A stretch of DNA of 64,000 nucleotides from Schlegelella aquatica (GCF_026013905.1 NZ_CP110257.1:2899501-2963500); one strand, 5' to 3'; positions 19,934 to 30,094 are shown, counted from the first letter of the stretch. Numbers and translations are program-made. Notes: generated by a model from the letters alone, not told the origin.

Positions 19934-21235
19934 ATGAACGACCTGCTCGTCACCACCTTGCTCGTGGTGAGTCTGTTCCTGCTCCTGGGCAGCGGGGTGT
20001 GGATCGGCCTCACGCTCACCGGCGTCGCGTGGATCGGGATGCAGCTGTTCAGCGCCCGCCCCGCGGGCGACGCGATGGCCGTCACCATCTGGGGTTCGGC
20101 CTCGTCGTGGACGCTGACCGCGCTGCCCCTGTTCATCTGGATGGGCGAGATCCTCTTTCGCACCAAGCTGTCGGAAGACATGTTCAAGGGCCTGGCGCCC
20201 TGGATGAACCGCCTGCCCGGTCGCCTGCTGCACACCAACGTGCTCGGTTGCACGCTCTTCGCGGCCGTCTCGGGCTCGAGTGCCGCCACCTGCGCGACGG
20301 TGGGCAAGATGTCGCTGCCGGAACTGCTCGCCCGCGGCTACCCCGAGCGGGTGGTGATCGGCTCGCTGGCCGGCGCCGGCACGCTGGGGCTGCTGATCCC
20401 GCCTTCGCTCATCATGATCGTCTACGGCGTGACCGCCGACGTCTCGATCGCCCGGCTGTTCGCTGCTGGCGTCCTGCCCGGCCTGCTGGTGGCCGGCCTG
20501 ATGATGGGCTACCTGATGGTGTGGGCCCTGCTGCACCCCGACCAGGTCCCCGCACCCGAGAGGCGCACCACGCTGCGCGAGAAGCTCACCGCCTCGCGCC
20601 ACCTCATTCCAGTGATGGCGCTCATCGTGGCCGTGCTCGGGTCGATCTACCTCGGCTGGGCCACCGCGACCGAGGCCGCCGGCGTCGGCGTGCTCGGCGC
20701 GCTCGTGCTGTCGGCCGCGCAAGGCTCGCTCAACTGGCGCACCTTCCGCGAGTCGCTGATGGGCGCGACGCGGCTGTACTGCATGATCGCGCTGATCCTC
20801 GCTGGCGCGGCGTTCCTGACGCTGTCCATGGGCTACATCGGGCTGCCCCGGCACCTGGCGCAATGGATCGGCTCGCTGGGGCTCACCCCCTTCATGCTGC
20901 TGCTGGCTCTGGCCGTCTTCTACATCGTCCTCGGCTGCTTCCTGGACGGCATCTCGATCATCGTGCTGACCATGGGAGTCGTGATGCCCATCGTCCATGC
21001 CGCCGGCATCGACCCGGTGTGGTTCGGCATCTTCCTGGTGCTGGTGGTCGAGATGGCGCAGATCACGCCCCCCGTCGGCTTCAACCTCTTCGTGTTGCAG
21101 GGCATGACCGGGCACCAGTTGCCCTATGTGGCCCGCGCCGCCATGCCGATGTTCCTGCTGCTCGTCGCGGCGCTGGGCCTCTTGTACGCCTTCCCCGGCC
21201 TCGTGACGTGGTTGCCGGGCAAGGTCATGGGCTGA
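19934..21235 (+). CDS. dctM: TRAP transporter large membrane subunit, DctM type
   Basis: 433-residue permease of the Na+-coupled importer, with about 12 hydrophobic segments. Family motifs seen: FAAVSGSSAATCATVGKMSLPEL in the first half and GCFLDGISIIVLTMGVVMP in the second, a duplicated elevator-type layout. Last gene of dctPQM. It ends 23 bp before the convergent DUF421 gene; no hairpin terminator was seen there. Confidence 0.95.
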   Translation: MNDLLVTTLLVVSLFLLLGSGVWIGLTLTGVAWIGMQLFSARPAGDAMAVTIWGSASSWTLTALPLFIWMGEILFRTKLSEDMFKGLAPWMNRLPGRLLHTNVLGCTLFAAVSGSSAATCATVGKMSLPELLARGYPERVVIGSLAGAGTLGLLIPPSLIMIVYGVTADVSIARLFAAGVLPGLLVAGLMMGYLMVWALLHPDQVPAPERRTTLREKLTASRHLIPVMALIVAVLGSIYLGWATATEAAGVGVLGALVLSAAQGSLNWRTFRESLMGATRLYCMIALILAGAAFLTLSMGYIGLPRHLAQWIGSLGLTPFMLLLALAVFYIVLGCFLDGISIIVLTMGVVMPIVHAAGIDPVWFGIFLVLVVEMAQITPPVGFNLFVLQGMTGHQLPYVARAAMPMFLLLVAALGLLYAFPGLVTWLPGKVMG

Positions 21236-21258
21236 GACCCCGCTGCCGGCGGACCGGC

Positions 21259-21774
21259 TCAGCCCTGCCGTCTGGCCAGCGCCCTTGCGACCGCGTCCTC
21301 GATGCGGTCCTCCAGCCCCTCCAGCGGCGGCAGCTCGCGCGGGATGATGGAGATGCCGCCGCTCGTTTCGAGCACCGCGTACTTGATCTGGTCCAGGCGC
21401 TCCAGCCCCTGGGTCTGGCGCGCGGTCTGCATGATGTCGTCTTCGGTCACCTGGGTCTTTGACAGCCGCTCCTTGAGCAGCCGCCCGTGCTCCACGATCA
21501 CCAGCGGAGTGCCTTCGGTGACTTTCTCCACCACACGCGATCTCTTCTTCAACACCGACAGTCCGAGGTCCAGCATCACGAGGGTGAGGATCACCGTCAG
21601 CCCGGTGACGAGCGAGTAGTCCTCGCCCAGCAGCGCGTTCTGCGTCGCCTCGCTGATGATCAGCAGCAAGATGAAGTCGAACGTAGACAGCTCACTCAGC
21701 GTGCGCTTGCCGCTCAGCCGGAACAGCACCAGCAGGAAGAGGTAGATCGCAAGCGTGCGCAGGATCGTGTCCAC
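21259..21774 (-). CDS. DUF421 (YetF-like) membrane protein
   Basis: 171 residues. N-terminal membrane segment(s) (residues 1-80) with the family block LSGKRTLSELSTFDFILLLIISEATQNALLG, followed by a cytoplasmic domain with GTPLVIVEHGRLLKERL and the ISIIPRE end. The family is widespread and linked to membrane stress or spore functions in Bacilli, but no biochemical role is assigned. Shares a strand with the gene just upstream (12-nt gap), so the pair is probably an operon. Confidence 0.87.
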   Translation of the reverse strand: MDTILRTLAIYLFLLVLFRLSGKRTLSELSTFDFILLLIISEATQNALLGEDYSLVTGLTVILTLVMLDLGLSVLKKRSRVVEKVTEGTPLVIVEHGRLLKERLSKTQVTEDDIMQTARQTQGLERLDQIKYAVLETSGGISIIPRELPPLEGLEDRIEDAVARALARRQG

Positions 21775-21786
21775 CGCCAGGCTCCT

Positions 21787-22281
21787 TCAGGGGTACACGA
21801 ACTGCGAGAACGACAGGCGCGCCCCGCCCTCCACCGCCACCCACCCGTGCACACGACCCATCGATCGCGGGCGCGTCTGCAACCGCACGTCGAAGGGCCG
21901 GCCGGGCGTCACATCGAACTCCAGCTGGGTGGCACCCTCGACGCCCATCATTCGGGCCGGCTGCGGATACACCTGCTGGACATCCACCGCCTCGGTGTAG
22001 CTGCGGGCCAGTTGCAGGCGCAGCCGGTCGGTGCGCGGCACCGCGCGGATTTCGAGCGCCGCCGGCGAGAGCCGGCGCGCGAAGCGCTGAAACTCCAGCG
22101 AGATCTCGTCGCCGGCCGCCACGCGCGAGCGCGCCAGCGGCCCCTGCCCCAGCAGCCCGAGCCCGATGGCGAGCCACAGGGCCACCAGCACCGGCCACAC
22201 GATCCGTTGCACAGACCACTCCAGACGCTGCTGCCGGGCGTCCTCGCCGGAGTCGAAACCGGGGGTGTGAATGCGTTCCAT
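21787..22281 (-). CDS. Hypothetical single-pass membrane protein
   Basis: 164 residues from the ATG at 22281. A cytoplasmic N-terminus of about 27 residues is followed by one membrane helix (IVWPVLVALWLAIGLGLLG, about 28-46) and a beta-rich periplasmic part. No family recognised. It sits 12 nt upstream of the DUF421 gene on the same strand. A partner role with that protein is only an inference. Confidence 0.65.
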   Translation of the reverse strand: MERIHTPGFDSGEDARQQRLEWSVQRIVWPVLVALWLAIGLGLLGQGPLARSRVAAGDEISLEFQRFARRLSPAALEIRAVPRTDRLRLQLARSYTEAVDVQQVYPQPARMMGVEGATQLEFDVTPGRPFDVRLQTRPRSMGRVHGWVAVEGGARLSFSQFVYP

Positions 22282-22332
22282 GGCGGCCCAAGAGGGACAC
22301 GCCGCAGCGAGCAAGGCGTGTGCCCGCCGCCC

Positions 22333-23142
22333 TCAAGGCGACAACCGACCGAGCCGCTGCGCCAGCGTGGCAGCCGACAGCTCGCCCACACGGACCGCCA
22401 CGAGCCGGCCCTGACGGTCGAAGAACAGCGTCGTCGGGTAACCCTGCTGACGGAAGTAGGCGCTGGCCTGGCGCGGCGGGTCGAGCAGCACGTTCTTCAG
22501 CGTCAGCCCCTCGGACTGCAGCCAGCCGCGCACGTGCGCCGCAGCCTCGCCCTGGTTCAGGAACACGAAGTTCACCTCCGGGCGCTCGGCCTGCGCCTGC
22601 TGCAGCACCGGCATCTCGCGGCGGCAGGGGGGACACCACGTCGCCCAGAGATTGACGACGGTGGGACGGCCCTCGAAGTCGCGCAGCCGCACCCTCTCGC
22701 CCTCCAGCGAGGCAAACGTCAGGTCGGGCAACGCCGGCCCCTGAGGACCGCGCAGCGCCAGCAGCGACGTCCCGCCCACGAGCAGCGCCGTGCCGGCGGC
22801 AAGCGCCCCATACAGGGGCCTGCGCAGCGATGGCGAGCGCCGCGCGGCGTGCAGCGCATACAGCCACGCGCCCGCCAGGCCCACGGGCAGGTTCCACCCG
22901 CCATCGCGGATGTCGATGATGGACAGCGGCGCACCGAGGTAGAGCGAGCGGTACTCGTACACGAACCCCAGGCGGGACAGCACCAAGCCCACCATGAGGG
23001 CCCGCCACACCGCGCGCTCGGCGTCCGCCGCCGCCTCGCGGCCGAGCCACCGCCCCAGCGCCAGCGCGATGAGGGCGGACGCCACGACCAGCAGGAGCGG
23101 GAAAGGCAGCAACAGAGGACCGAGTTGCAGCGCACCGCTCAT
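22333..23142 (-). CDS. TlpA-type thioredoxin fused to an Lgt-like membrane domain
   Basis: 269 residues. The first ~135 are hydrophobic with several membrane segments and a region (SRLGFVYEY ... IIDIRDGGWNLPVG) reminiscent of prolipoprotein diacylglyceryl transferase, but shorter than Lgt. The rest is a periplasmic thioredoxin fold with active site ATWCPPC (Cys170, Cys173) and the cis-Pro loop GYPTTLFF. It would act as a thiol reductase for periplasmic targets, possibly fed by the nearby DsbD. The ATG at 23142 is preferred over an upstream start at 23181 because the transmembrane start fits. Same strand as the two downstream genes. Confidence 0.85.
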   Translation of the reverse strand: MSGALQLGPLLLPFPLLLVVASALIALALGRWLGREAAADAERAVWRALMVGLVLSRLGFVYEYRSLYLGAPLSIIDIRDGGWNLPVGLAGAWLYALHAARRSPSLRRPLYGALAAGTALLVGGTSLLALRGPQGPALPDLTFASLEGERVRLRDFEGRPTVVNLWATWCPPCRREMPVLQQAQAERPEVNFVFLNQGEAAAHVRGWLQSEGLTLKNVLLDPPRQASAYFRQQGYPTTLFFDRQGRLVAVRVGELSAATLAQRLGRLSP

Positions 23143-23187
23143 GTCGTCACACTCCTCGCCCGGCCATGCACGCCGCTCCAAAGCAAA

Positions 23188-23210
23188 CAGGCCCTCGCAC
23201 GGAGGGCCTG
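23188..23210 (-). terminator. Terminator of the initiator tRNA gene
   Basis: A perfect 9-bp stem CAGGCCCTC / GAGGGCCTG with a 5-nt loop, followed on the minus strand by TTTGCTTT. It lies 9 bp past the tRNA 3' end. Confidence 0.8.
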
Positions 23211-23218
23211 TCGGAATT

Positions 23219-23295
<77 letters not shown>

Positions 23296-23308
23296 TCAGA
23301 GAAGTGAA

Positions 23309-23339
23309 ACTATAGCATAGCTTTCGACGCCTTGTCCAA
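23309..23339 (-). promoter_or_regulatory. Putative promoter of the initiator tRNA
   Basis: Minus strand: -35 TTGGAC (23334-23339), 19-bp spacer, -10 TATAGT (23309-23314). The start of transcription would be about 7 nt upstream of the mature tRNA 5' end. Confidence 0.55.
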
Positions 23340-23384
23340 TCGCCTGCCGTTTCTCCGCTCGGAGGCGCCCCGGCGTTGCAGCCT

Positions 23385-25295
23385 TCACAACCCGGCCACC
23401 TCCAACGTGCGCAAGAAGCGGTCGGCCGACTGGTAGCCGATCACCCGTGCCGCCGGCACCTCGCGCCCCTGCGCGTCGAAGAACAAGGTGCCCGGTGGGC
23501 CGAACAGGCCGAAGCGCTTGAGCAGCGCCCGGTCGTCGGCGTTGTTCGCGGTCACGTCTGCCTTGAGCAGCAGCACCGGCGCGAGCCGGGCCTGCACGCG
23601 CGGGTCGCTGAACGTGAACGCCTCCATCTCCTTGCACGACACGCACCAGTCGGCATAGAAGTCCAGCATCACGGGACGCTGGGCGGTGGCGAGCAGGCGG
23701 TCGAGCTCTTCCGTCGTGCGCACCTTCTGGAACTGCAGACCGGCGACCGGGCCCACCCCCGCCGCCTGGGCGCGGGCCAGATGGGCGAGCGGCTGCCACG
23801 GATCGCGCCCGCCCGAGGCGGCCCCCACCAGTTGCACCACGCCCAGCACCGCGAGCACCACGCCCACACCCTTGAAGAATCGGTGCCAGCCCCGCGCCCC
23901 GGGATGCAGCGACTCGAAGACGCGCAGGTACACGGCGCCGATCAGCAGCCAGGCTCCCCAGAGCACCATGGACGCCCAACCGGGCAGCACCGGCTGCAGG
24001 AGGTAGATGGCCACCGCGATGAGCACCGCGCCGAAGAAGTGCTTCACGTGCTCCATCCACGCGCCGCTCTTGGGCAGCCAGTGCCCGGCGGACGCCCCCA
24101 CGAGCAGCAGGGGCACGCTCATGCCGCAGGCCAGCGCGAACAGAGCGGTCCCGCCCAGCCACACGTCGCGCGTCTGGCTGATGTAGACCAGCGCCCCCGC
24201 CAAAGGCGCGGCCACGCACGGGCTCACGATGAGCGCCGACACGCCCCCCATGACGAAGACGCCGGCCAGCTTGCCGCCCGGCAACCGCGACGACGCGTGC
24301 GACAGCCCGTGGCGCCAGCGCGTCGGCAGCTGCAAGTCATAAAAGCCGAACATCGACAGCGCCAGGAGCACCAGCAGCGCGGCGAACACCCCCAGCACCA
24401 GGGGCGTCTGCAGCGCCGCGGCCAGCCCCTCGCCCGCGAGCCCCGCGGCCACACCGAACAGCGTGTAGACGAGCGCCATGCCGAACGAGTAGCTCACCGC
24501 CAGCGGCAGCGCGCGCCGTCGCTCCGGGCGCTCGCCGCCCTCGCCCGCCTCGCCCACGATGATCGACGACAGGATCGGAATCATCGGCAGCACGCACGGG
24601 GTCAGGGAGAGCAGCAAGCCCGCCACGAAGAACACCACGACCGTCGGGCCCCAGCGGCCCGACTGCAAGGTCGCCTCGATGCGCCCGGGCTCCACGGCCG
24701 CCGCCCCGGGGATCGTGGGGTTCGCACCCCCCGGGGCCGCCCCTTCAGCCGCCCCCTTCGTCTCATCTCCCTTCCAGAGATCGCGCAGCCATCCGCCCGG
24801 GGCCGCGGCCGGCCCCGCCGCGGACTCCTCCGCCGAGCGCACCGACACCGCATCCGCCGCGGCCCCGAAGGCCGCCAGCTGCACGCGCACGCGGTGCTCC
24901 GCCGGCGGGTAGCACAGGCCGAGGTCGGCGCAGCCCTGGCTCTTCACCAGCAGCTCGAAGTCCGGCGGCGCCTGCTCTACCGGCACGCGGATGCGCACCA
25001 GACCGCGGTGGACCTCGACGTCCTTTTTGAATGTCTCGTCGTACTTGACCTTGCCCTCGGGGAGTTGCACCGGCCCCAGGCGGGCTCCCTCTGCGGCAAA
25101 CCCGAACTGCTCGTCGTAGAGGTAGTAGCCCTTCGCGACCTGGAACCGCAACTCCACCTCGCGCGGCGCCACGACCGCCGCCGAAAGACGGAACGCGTCT
25201 TCCGGGTCGAGGAAGTCCTGTGCCGCCGCGGGCGCGGCCCAGCCTGCCGCCAGCACGGCCCATGTCCATAGCAGCACCCGCAAGATCCGTCTCAT
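23385..25295 (-). CDS. dsbD: Thiol:disulfide interchange protein DsbD
   Basis: Inner-membrane electron carrier that passes thioredoxin reducing power to the periplasm. 636 residues with a signal peptide ending near AAPAAAQ (about 25). Three domains are visible: periplasmic alpha domain (Cys pair in KSQGCADLGLCYPP), an eight-helix membrane domain with TPCVLPMIPIL and SPCVAAPLAGAL cysteines, and the C-terminal thioredoxin domain with YADWCVSCKEME. All functional cysteines are present. Its ATG at 25295 overlaps the cutA stop by 4 nt (ATGA). A loop between the first two domains is Pro/Ala/Gly-rich. Confidence 0.97.
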   Translation of the reverse strand: MRRILRVLLWTWAVLAAGWAAPAAAQDFLDPEDAFRLSAAVVAPREVELRFQVAKGYYLYDEQFGFAAEGARLGPVQLPEGKVKYDETFKKDVEVHRGLVRIRVPVEQAPPDFELLVKSQGCADLGLCYPPAEHRVRVQLAAFGAAADAVSVRSAEESAAGPAAAPGGWLRDLWKGDETKGAAEGAAPGGANPTIPGAAAVEPGRIEATLQSGRWGPTVVVFFVAGLLLSLTPCVLPMIPILSSIIVGEAGEGGERPERRRALPLAVSYSFGMALVYTLFGVAAGLAGEGLAAALQTPLVLGVFAALLVLLALSMFGFYDLQLPTRWRHGLSHASSRLPGGKLAGVFVMGGVSALIVSPCVAAPLAGALVYISQTRDVWLGGTALFALACGMSVPLLLVGASAGHWLPKSGAWMEHVKHFFGAVLIAVAIYLLQPVLPGWASMVLWGAWLLIGAVYLRVFESLHPGARGWHRFFKGVGVVLAVLGVVQLVGAASGGRDPWQPLAHLARAQAAGVGPVAGLQFQKVRTTEELDRLLATAQRPVMLDFYADWCVSCKEMEAFTFSDPRVQARLAPVLLLKADVTANNADDRALLKRFGLFGPPGTLFFDAQGREVPAARVIGYQSADRFLRTLEVAGL

Positions 25296-25624
25296 GCCGA
25301 TCGATTCCTCGTTTCTGAGACCACCCAAGCGAGGTAGGGTTCCAGGCCCCCCTCCACCGGCACCACCAGCAGCTCGGGCACGTCGTAGGGATGCAGCTGC
25401 GCAAGCCGCTGGCGCAGCGCCTCGACGCGGTCGGCCGCCGTCTTCATCAGGAGCACCACCTCGCTGGCCTCCTCGACCTGCCCTTGCCACCAGTACAGCG
25501 AGCGGGCCCGAGGCAACAGGTTGGCGCAGGCGATCAGCCGCTCCTCGAGCAGTGGCCGCACGACGCGCTCGGCGCTCGCCTCGTCCGGCGCCGTGCAAAG
25601 CACCAGGCACACTCCGGTTTCCAT
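25292..25624 (-). CDS. cutA: Divalent-cation tolerance protein CutA
   Basis: Small trimeric protein of 110 residues; linked to copper tolerance in E. coli, though its precise role is debated. Family blocks VLCTAPDEASAERVVRPLLEERLIACANLLP, SLYWWQGQVEEASEV and HPYDVPELLVVPV. The ATG at 25624 has AAGGAG nine nt upstream, so it is chosen; an ATG at 25642, overlapping the upstream permease stop (ATGA), is possible. Its stop overlaps the dsbD ATG. Tightly packed in the nodIJ-cutA-dsbD run. Confidence 0.94.
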   Translation of the reverse strand: METGVCLVLCTAPDEASAERVVRPLLEERLIACANLLPRARSLYWWQGQVEEASEVVLLMKTAADRVEALRQRLAQLHPYDVPELLVVPVEGGLEPYLAWVVSETRNRSA

Positions 25625-25638
25625 GCCGTCCCGCTCCT

Positions 25639-26424
25639 TCATCGAAAGAAGCGCCGGCGCGTCAGCACCAGCGCCAGGTAGTATCCGCCCACCGCGTAGG
25701 CCAGGAGCACCCCCAGGGGACCTGCCCAGTCCTGGGGCCACTCGCCGATGACCAGCGGGCGCACCAGCTCCACCGCGGCGGTCAACGGCAGCACGTGCGC
25801 CAGGGCCTGCAACCAGCCCGGCAACTGCCCAAGGGGAAAGTACACCCCCGACAGGAACGTCATCGGCGTCAACACCAGCGTGAAGTAATAGGTGAAGAAA
25901 TCGTAGCCCTTGGCCAGCGCATTGAAGACCAGAGCCACCGACGAAAAGGTGATGCCCACCACGAAAAGCACCGGCAGCGCGACGATCAACGTGGGCTGCC
26001 GGCTGATGTCCAGGGCAAAGAGCACGAGCGCGATCGCGGTGGCCGAGAACATCGCCTTGGTGGCCGCCCAGAGCATCTCCGCGAACACGATGTCGTCGAG
26101 CGACACCGGCGCGTTCATGATCCCGTCCCACGTCTTCTGGACGTGCATGCGCGAGAACGCCGAGTACAAGGCCTCGAAGGACGCGGCATACATGCTGCTC
26201 ATGCAGATGCTGCCCGAGGCGAGGAAGAGCACGTAGGGCAGGCCATCGACCCGGCCGACGAGCGCCCCGAGCCCGTAGCCGAAGGCCACGAGGATGATCA
26301 ACGGCTCGGCGATGTTGCCCACCAGGCTGGGCACCGCGAGCTTGCGCCACACCAGCAGGTTGCGCTGCACCACCGGCCACGCGCGTGCCGAGATGCGAGG
26401 AAGGGCGTACCAGGCGGTGCTCAT
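25639..26424 (-). CDS. ABC-2 type exporter permease, NodJ-like
   Basis: Six-helix permease of 261 residues of the NodJ/ABC-2 family, with conserved ABC-2 end block TFLSGVYFPLGQLPGWLQALAHVLPLTAAVELVRPLV. It pairs with the ATPase gene just upstream on the same strand (25-nt gap). NodJ exports lipochitin oligosaccharides in rhizobia, but Burkholderiales without nod genes carry this pair too, so the substrate here is unknown. Its stop overlaps a possible cutA start. Confidence 0.9.
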   Translation of the reverse strand: MSTAWYALPRISARAWPVVQRNLLVWRKLAVPSLVGNIAEPLIILVAFGYGLGALVGRVDGLPYVLFLASGSICMSSMYAASFEALYSAFSRMHVQKTWDGIMNAPVSLDDIVFAEMLWAATKAMFSATAIALVLFALDISRQPTLIVALPVLFVVGITFSSVALVFNALAKGYDFFTYYFTLVLTPMTFLSGVYFPLGQLPGWLQALAHVLPLTAAVELVRPLVIGEWPQDWAGPLGVLLAYAVGGYYLALVLTRRRFFR

Positions 26425-26449
26425 GTCGGCTCCCCAGGGCTCGTCATGC

Positions 26450-27376
26450 TCAGGCGTCGTCGCGGATCTGGCGACCGGTGAGCTTCAGGAACAGATCTTC
26501 CAGGTTGGCCGGACGGTGCAGGTAGCGCACCCCGTGCTCGCCGGCCAGGCGCTGCAGCAGGGGCTGCGGGTCGCGCAGGTAGAAGAAGACGGTCTCCCCG
26601 CTCGACTCCACCCGCTCGGCCAGGTCACCGTAGCGCCCGCCCAGTTCGCGAGCGCCGTCGCCATAGACCTCGATCACGTCGCCCTCCAGGTGCTCGGCGA
26701 TCAGGTCCCGCGGCCGGCCCTCGGCGATCTTGCGTCCGTGGTCCAGCACCAGCAGGCGGTCGCACAGCCGCTCGGCTTCGTCCATGAAGTGCGTGGTCAG
26801 CAGGATCGACTTGCCTTGCTGCAGGAGCAGTTTGAGCCGCTCCCACATCAGGTGGCGCGCCTGCGGGTCCAGCCCGGTCGTCGGCTCGTCGAGCAGCAGC
26901 AGGTCGGGGTCGTTGATCAGCGCGCGCGCCAGGCTCAGCCGCCGCCGCATGCCCCCGGAAAGCTCGCCGGGCTTGGAATTCGCCTTCGATTGCAGGGCCG
27001 CGAAGTCCAACAGGCCCGGCACGCGGGCGGCGATGGTGCGCGCCGGCAGGCCGAAGTAGCGGCCGTAGACGACCAGGTTCTCCGCGCAAGTGAAGTCCGG
27101 GTCCAGGCTGTCGAACTGAGACACGACGCCGATTCGGCTCTTGGCCTCGCGCACGCGCTCGGGGATCGGCATGCCGAAAGCCGTGATACGGCCTGCATCC
27201 GGGGCGACGAGCCCCAGGCACATGCGGATCGTGGTCGTCTTGCCCGCCCCGTTGGGGCCGATCACGCCGAGGCACTCCCCACGGCGGATCTCGAACGACA
27301 AGTCGTCGACCACGCGCTGCGCCCCGAACTGCTTGCTCAGGCCCTCGACCGTGAAAAGTACATCTCCTGCAGGCAT
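26450..27376 (-). CDS. ABC exporter ATP-binding protein, NodI-like
   Basis: 308 residues from the ATG at 27376. ABC ATPase with Walker [10 protein letters not shown] (40-48), signature [14 protein letters not shown], Walker [14 protein letters not shown] and the switch-region [11 protein letters not shown]. The C-terminal ~80 residues are the NodI/DRA-type extension. The frame is open upstream to 27436, but the extension is not conserved-looking. First of the exporter pair; drives export with the permease downstream. Confidence 0.92.
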   Translation of the reverse strand: MPAGDVLFTVEGLSKQFGAQRVVDDLSFEIRRGECLGVIGPNGAGKTTTIRMCLGLVAPDAGRITAFGMPIPERVREAKSRIGVVSQFDSLDPDFTCAENLVVYGRYFGLPARTIAARVPGLLDFAALQSKANSKPGELSGGMRRRLSLARALINDPDLLLLDEPTTGLDPQARHLMWERLKLLLQQGKSILLTTHFMDEAERLCDRLLVLDHGRKIAEGRPRDLIAEHLEGDVIEVYGDGARELGGRYGDLAERVESSGETVFFYLRDPQPLLQRLAGEHGVRYLHRPANLEDLFLKLTGRQIRDDA

Positions 27377-27438
27377 GGTCTCGCAGTGTGCCAAAGCCGG
27401 CCGCAACGAGCACCGCGCAAGGATGCGCAGCACCAAGA

Positions 27439-27462
27439 CAAAGGGCCAGCGCAGGCTGGCCC
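27439..27462 (-). terminator. Terminator after rplQ
   Basis: Stem GGGCCAGC / GCTGGCCC with a 4-nt loop, then TTTGTCTTGG on the minus strand. It lies about 50 bp past the rplQ stop and probably ends the alpha-cluster transcript. Confidence 0.8.
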
Positions 27463-27511
27463 TCGAGATCTGACGACTGCCACCGGGAAAGCGGCGGCAG
27501 GGTCGCAGCGC

Positions 27512-27910
27512 TTACTCCGCCGCTTCGGGCGCCTGGGCCGCTTCCGTCGGCTCGGGCCGGTCCACCAGCTCGACGAACGCCAAAGGCGCGTTGTCGCCGA
27601 CGCGGAAGCCCATCTTCAGGATGCGCGTGTAGCCGCCCGGACGGCTGGCGTAACGGGGCCCCAGCACTTCGAACAGCTTGACCACGTTCTCGCGATTGCG
27701 CAGGCGGGCGAACGCCAGGCGCTTGTTGGCCACCGTCGGGTTCTTGCCCAGCGTGATCAGCGGCTCCACGACGCGGCGCAGTTCCTTCGCCTTGGGCACG
27801 GTGGTCTTGATCGCCTCGTGCTCGATCAGCGAGTTGGCCATGTTGCGCAGCATCGCCAGACGGTGCGACGAGGTGCGGTTGAGTTTGCGAAGACCTTGAC
27901 GGTGACGCAT
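27512..27910 (-). CDS. rplQ: 50S ribosomal protein L17
   Basis: Near the peptide exit tunnel. 132 residues; the core ([20 protein letters not shown], then [19 protein letters not shown]) is the family pattern, and the ~20-residue acidic C-terminal end [10 protein letters not shown] is a usual betaproteobacterial extension. Last gene of the ribosomal region; it follows rpoA after a long spacer with a hairpin near 27933. Confidence 0.98.
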   Translation of the reverse strand: MRHRQGLRKLNRTSSHRLAMLRNMANSLIEHEAIKTTVPKAKELRRVVEPLITLGKNPTVANKRLAFARLRNRENVVKLFEVLGPRYASRPGGYTRILKMGFRVGDNAPLAFVELVDRPEPTEAAQAPEAAE

Positions 27911-27932
27911 GGTGCTTTCCTTTCCTTATCAA

Positions 27933-27947
27933 AACCGGCGGCCGGTT
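27933..27947 (-). promoter_or_regulatory. Hairpin in the rplQ leader
   Basis: AACCGG / CCGGTT with a 3-nt loop, about 23 bp upstream of the rplQ ATG. The 267-bp rpoA-rplQ spacer holds no gene; this is the clearest structure in it and may affect rplQ translation. Confidence 0.35.
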
Positions 27948-28177
27948 CAAGGTACCGCCGGGTGCACCGGGCGAAGCGCCATGCGGCGCACGCCCATTCC
28001 AACAATCCCACGATCGGGGCCGCCCGAGCGTTCTGACGCCCCTCTGCGGCCCCTCGGCGCCCCGTCAGGGAGCGCCCGTTTCTCTACATCCTGGCTCTTG
28101 GATCCTGCCCGGCCCCGCGAAGCCAATCTCCCGACGCGCGGGGCTGACGCCGGCTCCAAGGCGGCCGGGGCCGCGCC

Positions 28178-29164
28178 TCAGCGCTTGTCCAGGCCGGACG
28201 GCGGCCAGTTCTCGAGCCGCACGCCGAGCGTCAGGCCGCGCGAAGCCAGCACTTCCTTGATCTCGTTGAGAGACTTGCGACCCAGGTTCGGGGTCTTGAG
28301 CAGCTCGGTCTCGGTGCGCTGGATCAGGTCGCCGATGTAGTAGATGTTCTCGGCCTTCAGGCAGTTGGCCGAGCGCACGGTCAGCTCGAGCTCGTCCACC
28401 GGGCGCAGCAGGATCGGGTCGAATTGCTGCGCGCGCTGGGCCGGCTGCTCGAACGCGGCGATCTCGCTGCCTTCCAGCTGGGCGAACACGGCCAGTTGCT
28501 CCACCAGGATCTTGGCCGACGCCCGGATCGCTTCCTCGGGCGAGATGGCGCCGTTGGTCTCGATCTCCATCACCAGCTTGTCCAGGTCGGTGCGCTGCTC
28601 CACGCGAGCGCTCTCGACGGTGTAGCTCACGCGTTTGACGGGCGAGAACGACGCATCCAGCACGATGCGGCCGATCGCCTTGGTCGGCTCATCGCCAAAG
28701 CGGCGCATGTTGCCCGGAACGTATCCGCGGCCCTTCTCGACCTTGATCTGCATGTCGAGCTTGCCGCCCTGCGACAGGTGGGCGATCACATGCTCGGGGT
28801 TGATGATCTCGACGTCGTGCGGCGTCTGGATGTCACCCGCCGTCACCGGGCCCTCGCCTTCCTTGCGCAGCACCAGGGTGACCTCTTCCCGGTTGTGCAG
28901 GCGGAACACCACGCCCTTCAGGTTGAGCATGATGTGGACGACGTCTTCCTGCACGCCATCGATCATGGAGTACTCGTGCAGCACGCCGGCGATCGTCACC
29001 TCGGTCGGCGCGTAACCCACCATCGACGACAGCAGCACGCGGCGCAGGGCATTGCCCAGCGTGTGGCCGTAGCCCCGCTCGAAGGGCTCCAGCGTCACCT
29101 TCGCGCGGTGGCCGCCCAGCGGCTCCACGTTGATGGCTTTGGGTTTGAGCAAATTCGTTTGCAT
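28178..29164 (-). CDS. rpoA: DNA-directed RNA polymerase alpha subunit
   Basis: 328 residues, the usual length. N-terminal dimerisation domain ([18 protein letters not shown] near 31-48) and the C-terminal activator/UP-element domain ([21 protein letters not shown], then [16 protein letters not shown]). It follows rpsD after 140 nt. The short C-terminal tail GLDKR is ordinary. Confidence 0.99.
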   Translation of the reverse strand: MQTNLLKPKAINVEPLGGHRAKVTLEPFERGYGHTLGNALRRVLLSSMVGYAPTEVTIAGVLHEYSMIDGVQEDVVHIMLNLKGVVFRLHNREEVTLVLRKEGEGPVTAGDIQTPHDVEIINPEHVIAHLSQGGKLDMQIKVEKGRGYVPGNMRRFGDEPTKAIGRIVLDASFSPVKRVSYTVESARVEQRTDLDKLVMEIETNGAISPEEAIRASAKILVEQLAVFAQLEGSEIAAFEQPAQRAQQFDPILLRPVDELELTVRSANCLKAENIYYIGDLIQRTETELLKTPNLGRKSLNEIKEVLASRGLTLGVRLENWPPSGLDKR

Positions 29165-29304
29165 GAGGTCTTCCTGTCAATACCCTCGGCTCGTTACACC
29201 GATAAGGCTGATGGACCACCCGGCGAAATCTTCCCGCGCCAGGACCGGGAAAGGCAGACGCCCACGCCCCGCGCCATCCGCGGGGCGTGGGCCAGCCCTC
29301 AGGA

Positions 29305-29928
29305 TCAGCGGGAGTACAACTCGACGATCAGCGATTCGTTGATCTCGGCGCCGAACTCGTCGCGGTCCGGGACCTTCTTGAACACGCCCTCGAGCTTCGT
29401 GCCGTCGACCTGCACCCAGGCCGGCAGGCCCACCTGTTCGGCCAGCTTGAACGCGTCCTGGATGCGCAGCTGCTTCTTCGCCTTCTCGCGCACCGCGATC
29501 ACGTCACCGGCCTTGACCAGGTACGACGGGATGTTCACCACCTCGCCGTTGACCGTGATGGCCTTGTGCGACACCAGCTGGCGGGCCTCGGCGCGGGTCG
29601 AGGCGAAGCCCATGCGATAGACGACGTTGTCCAGGCGCGACTCGAGGATGGCCAGCAGGTTCGAGCCGGTGTTGCCCTTGCGGCGCTCGGCTTCCGCGAA
29701 GTAGCGGCGGAACTGGCGCTCGAGCACGCCGTACATGCGCTTGACCTTCTGCTTTTCGCGCAGCTGCTGACCGAAGTCGGAGGTGCGGGAGCCGGAAGTG
29801 CGGCCGTGCTGGCCAGGCTTGGATTCGAACTTCGCCTTGTCGCCGATCGGGCGGCGGGCGCTCTTCAGGTAGAGGTCGGTGCCTTCACGGCGGGAGAGTT
29901 TGGCCTTGGGGCCGAGGTAGCGTGCCAC
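29305..29928 (-). CDS. rpsD: 30S ribosomal protein S4
   Basis: Assembly initiator for the 30S subunit and, in E. coli, the repressor of the alpha operon. 207 residues; the S4 RNA-binding domain ([26 protein letters not shown]) is clear. The start codon is GTG at 29928, with GAGG about 10 nt before it. The 166-nt gap to rpsK contains GC-rich inverted repeats and a TACAAT box (weak), so an internal start of transcription is possible. Confidence 0.98.
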   Translation of the reverse strand: MARYLGPKAKLSRREGTDLYLKSARRPIGDKAKFESKPGQHGRTSGSRTSDFGQQLREKQKVKRMYGVLERQFRRYFAEAERRKGNTGSNLLAILESRLDNVVYRMGFASTRAEARQLVSHKAITVNGEVVNIPSYLVKAGDVIAVREKAKKQLRIQDAFKLAEQVGLPAWVQVDGTKLEGVFKKVPDRDEFGAEINESLIVELYSR

Positions 29929-30094
29929 TTGAGTTTATCCTCTTCGATCTGACGCACGCCCGCAACGCGGCACATGCGCGAGTCTGGCGCCGGGGACGTC
30001 GAGGTCCGGGAGTCGCGCAGACGGTGGGCTTCAACGAAACCGCCGGCCGGACGCTCACGCGCCCCGCCGGCGAACCAAAAAGCTCTCTATTGTA